From the NCBI GenBank assembly GCA_003153055.1, contig PMBV01000499.1:336-9098 (forward strand): a stretch of 8,763 nucleotides of DNA, read 5' to 3'. The notes beneath the pieces are model-generated. The model made no database searches. It saw only the letters and a program-made list of their open reading frames with translations, and had not been told where the DNA came from. Each line of letters begins with the position of its first letter. Positions within the stretch are counted from its first letter, which is position 1. Shown here in pieces: positions 6,758 through 8,763 of the stretch. A program made the translations under genes and the position numbers. Source of the stretch: Myxococcales bacterium. GTDB lineage: Bacteria; Myxococcota; Myxococcia; Myxococcales; Myxococcaceae.

Positions 6758-8524
6758 ATGGGCGACCCCGTCATCTACCGTGTCTCGATGCCGAACCCGC
6801 ACTCCCACCTCTTCGAGGTCGAGGCGGACTTCCCTTCGACCTCGCTGTCGGACCTCACGGTCTGCCTCCCGGTGTGGACGCCGGGGAGCTACCTCGTGCG
6901 GGAATACTCCCGCCACGTGCAGGACTTCGAGGTCACCGATCGCACGGGCACCCGGCTGCCCTTCACCCGCATCGACAAGCGCAGCTTCCGCATCGTGTCT
7001 CGGGGCGCCGAGGTGCGCTGCCGCTACCGGGTGTACGCCAACGAGCTCACCGTCCGCACGAGCCACCTCGACGGCTCGCACGGCTACTTCAACGGGGCGA
7101 CGCTCTTCTTCTACTCCGAGCACCTCCGCCTCGAGCCCCACCGGGTGGAGATCGCCGCTCCACCCACCTGGCGCGTCACGACGACGCTCCGCCGCGATGG
7201 GGCGGGCTTTCTCGCCGCCGACTACGACGAGCTCATCGACTCTCCCGTCGAGCTGGGCCCCACGAAGCCCCTCGAGTTCGTCGCGGCGGGCAAGCCGCAC
7301 GAGGTGGCGCTGTGGGGTGAGCTCCAGCTCGACGAGCGGCGGCTGCTCAACGATCTCACGCGCATCATCGAGACCGAGGCGGCGCTGTTCGAGGGGCTCC
7401 CGAACGAGCGCTACGTCTTCTTCCTGTACGGCACCGACCGGGGTCGCGGAGGCCTCGAGCACAAGGCCTCCACCGCGCTCCTCTACCCTCGCGCCGGCCT
7501 CTCGACGCCGCGCGGCTGGGAGGATTTCCTCACCCTGTGCGCCCACGAGTACTTCCATCTGTGGAACGTCAAGCGCATCAAGCCCAAGCGCTTCGTGCCC
7601 TTCGACTACTCGCAAGAGAACTACACCCAGCTCCTCTGGTTCTTCGAGGGCGGGACGAGCTACTACGACAGCCTCGTCACCCGCAGGGCCGGGTGCTTGA
7701 GCCCGTCGCGGTACCTGACGCGCCTGGGAGAGACCTTGACCACGGTGCACGCCGCGCCCGGCCGGAGGATCATGTCGCTCACCGAGGCCTCGCTCGTGGC
7801 GTGGACCAAGCACTACCGGCCCGACGAGAACACCAACAACACCTCGGTCAGCTACTACGTCAAGGGCGAGATCGTCTGCGCCTTGCTCGATCTCACCATC
7901 CGGCGCGCTACCGGCTCGCGCAGGTCTCTCGACGACGTGCTCAGGCTCTTGTGGAAGCGCTTCGGCGACGAGTCGGGCGTTCCGGAGAACGGGGTCGAGG
8001 CGACCGCCTCCGAGGTCGCGGGGATCGACCTCGGCCCGTTCTTCGAGCGCGCCCTCCGATCCACCGAGGAGCTCGACCTGTCGGTCTTCGACACGGTCGG
8101 CCTCGAGGCGAAGAGCCGAACCCGCGAGTCGCCCTCGGACAAGGGCGGCACGCCTCCCCGGAAGTCGGAGCGCACCGAGGGCTGGTTGGGCATCACCTCG
8201 CGGGGTGCTTTCGTCGCCACCGTCCAGGCGGGCTCGCCGGCCATGGACGCCGGCCTCTACGCCGATGACGAGGTGTGCGCTCTCGATGGGCTCAAGTGCG
8301 ACGCTGCCGCGCTCATCACGCGGTGCGAAGAGAAGCGGCCGGGAGAGGTCGTCAAGGTGACCTTGTTCCGCCGCGAGCGGCTCCTCGAGGTGTCGGTGAT
8401 GCTCGGGCCGAAGCCACTCGATACGTTCTGGCTCGTGCGCGTCGAGCATCCCACCGAGAGCCAGAAGGCGGCGTATGAGGCGTGGCTCAAGGCGGGCTGG
8501 GACGAGGTCGAGCCGAGGAGCTAG
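6758..8524 (+). CDS. M61 family metallopeptidase (glycyl aminopeptidase-like) with PDZ domain
   Basis: A 588-residue zinc peptidase. The N-terminal beta-rich M61 domain includes PVWTPGSYLVREYSRHVQDF (about 38-57), a strong family signature. The catalytic domain has GGLEHKAS (231-238), the zinc site HEYFH (His263, Glu264, His267) followed by LWNVKRIKPK, and the third zinc ligand Glu297 in WFFEGGTSYYDSL. A PDZ domain spans about 474-548 (EGWLGITSRGAFVATVQAGSPAMDAGLYADDEVCALDG), followed by the usual family tail ending in EAWLKAGW. Known M61 enzymes release N-terminal Gly or Ala residues; the substrate here is not known. There is no signal peptide, so a cytoplasmic place is expected. The ATG at 6758 fits the family N terminus (YRVSMPNPHSHLFEV); the binding site is weak. 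It is a single-gene unit, divergent from the CxxC protein. Confidence 0.95.
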   Translation: MGDPVIYRVSMPNPHSHLFEVEADFPSTSLSDLTVCLPVWTPGSYLVREYSRHVQDFEVTDRTGTRLPFTRIDKRSFRIVSRGAEVRCRYRVYANELTVRTSHLDGSHGYFNGATLFFYSEHLRLEPHRVEIAAPPTWRVTTTLRRDGAGFLAADYDELIDSPVELGPTKPLEFVAAGKPHEVALWGELQLDERRLLNDLTRIIETEAALFEGLPNERYVFFLYGTDRGRGGLEHKASTALLYPRAGLSTPRGWEDFLTLCAHEYFHLWNVKRIKPKRFVPFDYSQENYTQLLWFFEGGTSYYDSLVTRRAGCLSPSRYLTRLGETLTTVHAAPGRRIMSLTEASLVAWTKHYRPDENTNNTSVSYYVKGEIVCALLDLTIRRATGSRRSLDDVLRLLWKRFGDESGVPENGVEATASEVAGIDLGPFFERALRSTEELDLSVFDTVGLEAKSRTRESPSDKGGTPPRKSERTEGWLGITSRGAFVATVQAGSPAMDAGLYADDEVCALDGLKCDAAALITRCEEKRPGEVVKVTLFRRERLLEVSVMLGPKPLDTFWLVRVEHPTESQKAAYEAWLKAGWDEVEPRS

Positions 8525-8606
8525 GCGGGGGTGCCCTCGAGAAGGGGCGAGTGGATGCGAAGGTCAACAGCCGGGTTCGCGACCGGGACCGGGTGCGGCT
8601 TCGGGG

Positions 8607-8630
8607 ATCGGGTACGGTCATCGGGTACGG
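8607..8630. repeat. Direct repeat of an 11-mer, period 13
   Basis: atcgggtacgg occurs at 8607-8617 and again at 8620-8630, separated by two bases. The first copy is the inner end of the left inverted-repeat arm, so the second copy could pair with 8715-8725 in its place, giving a slipped alternative hairpin. Confidence 0.75.
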
Positions 8631-8687
8631 GCCACGCAACACGGACACGGGCGCGGAAACACCACGTTCATGTCGCCACCCCGTCAC

Positions 8688-8711
8688 ACGTGACCCGTCG
8701 GACGTGACCCG
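8688..8711. repeat. Direct repeat of a 10-mer, period 14
   Basis: acgtgacccg occurs at 8688-8697 and 8702-8711, with a four-base gap (tcgg), just inside the right inverted-repeat arm. Confidence 0.7.
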
Positions 8712-8763
8712 CTTCCGTACCCGATCCCCGAAGCCGCTCCCCTCAACTCGATCACCTACATGT

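Larger units (their letters stand above)
8595..8737. repeat. 143-bp unit bounded by perfect 23-bp inverted repeats
   Basis: The left arm 8595-8617 (begins gcggcttcgggg, ends gggtacgg) is the exact reverse complement of the right arm 8715-8737, with a 97-base spacer. Pairing stops sharply at both ends of both arms. No T tract follows on either strand, so it is not a standard terminator. No target-site duplication is visible next to the arms. It could be a small miniature element, a cruciform-forming site, or one member of a dispersed intergenic repeat family. Confidence 0.8.
8525..8763. other. Non-coding right-hand end, repeat-bearing
   Basis: No convincing gene in these 239 bases: the short open frames here show no recognisable domains, are rich in Arg, Ser and Pro in the way of shadow frames, and disagree with one another by strand. 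The stretch does hold an inverted repeat and two kinds of direct repeat, listed separately. No T-rich intrinsic terminator for the peptidase gene is evident. Confidence 0.6.

Noticed and set aside
6737..8449. A 570-codon open frame antisense to the M61 peptidase gene
   Set aside because: It mirrors a gene with complete family motifs; its product is rich in Arg, Glu, Gly and Leu with no domain, as expected from the antisense frame of a high-GC3 gene.
8475..8693. Short plus- and minus-strand frames at the right end as possible small genes
   Set aside because: Arg/Ser/Pro-rich low-complexity products, one running on from inside the peptidase gene in another frame, and overlapping an inverted repeat.
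8581..8737. Repeats at the right end as a CRISPR array or iteron origin
   Set aside because: Only two copies of each direct repeat, 10-11 bases long with gaps of 2-4 bases; no array of equal repeats and spacers, no cas or rep gene.

Overview
This is a GC-rich stretch of ordinary bacterial chromosome. The base composition, the sigma factor's sequence, the M61 peptidase, and the many long antisense shadow frames typical of very high GC3 together suggest a member of the Myxococcota. That placement is inference, since no marker gene such as rRNA is present.

Layout. Plus strand, 1-158: the C-terminal end of a TatA-type twin-arginine translocase protein, closed by a strong hairpin terminator at 191-231. 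Minus strand, reading right to left from about 6.7 kb: a small protein with two CxxC pairs (6317-6691), QueD (5900-6250), GTP cyclohydrolase I FolE (5300-5899), a GlcD-type FAD-linked oxidase (3930-5303), then an RpoH-like sigma factor (3009-3827) that ends at a textbook rho-independent terminator (2930-2959). Beyond it on the same strand come a secreted TPR-like protein (2140-2901) and a long-chain acyl-CoA synthetase (227-2069) that carries a one-base frameshift. Plus strand, 6758-8524: an M61-family metallopeptidase with a PDZ domain, divergent from the small CxxC protein. The last 239 bases hold no convincing gene but do contain a perfect 23-bp inverted repeat plus short direct repeats.

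How the genes fit together. QueD and FolE abut (TAA directly followed by GTG), and FolE and the FAD oxidase overlap by four bases, so these three genes look translationally coupled. FolE makes dihydroneopterin triphosphate from GTP, and QueD-family enzymes use that product, so the pair points to pterin or queuosine-precursor synthesis. No queC, queE or queF lies in the window. The FolE has Gln where the family normally has a catalytic His, which is the most interesting residue-level oddity here. The other points worth a second look are the acyl-CoA synthetase frameshift and the 143-bp inverted-repeat unit at the right end. I see no evidence for a defence system, CRISPR array, prophage or complete insertion sequence.
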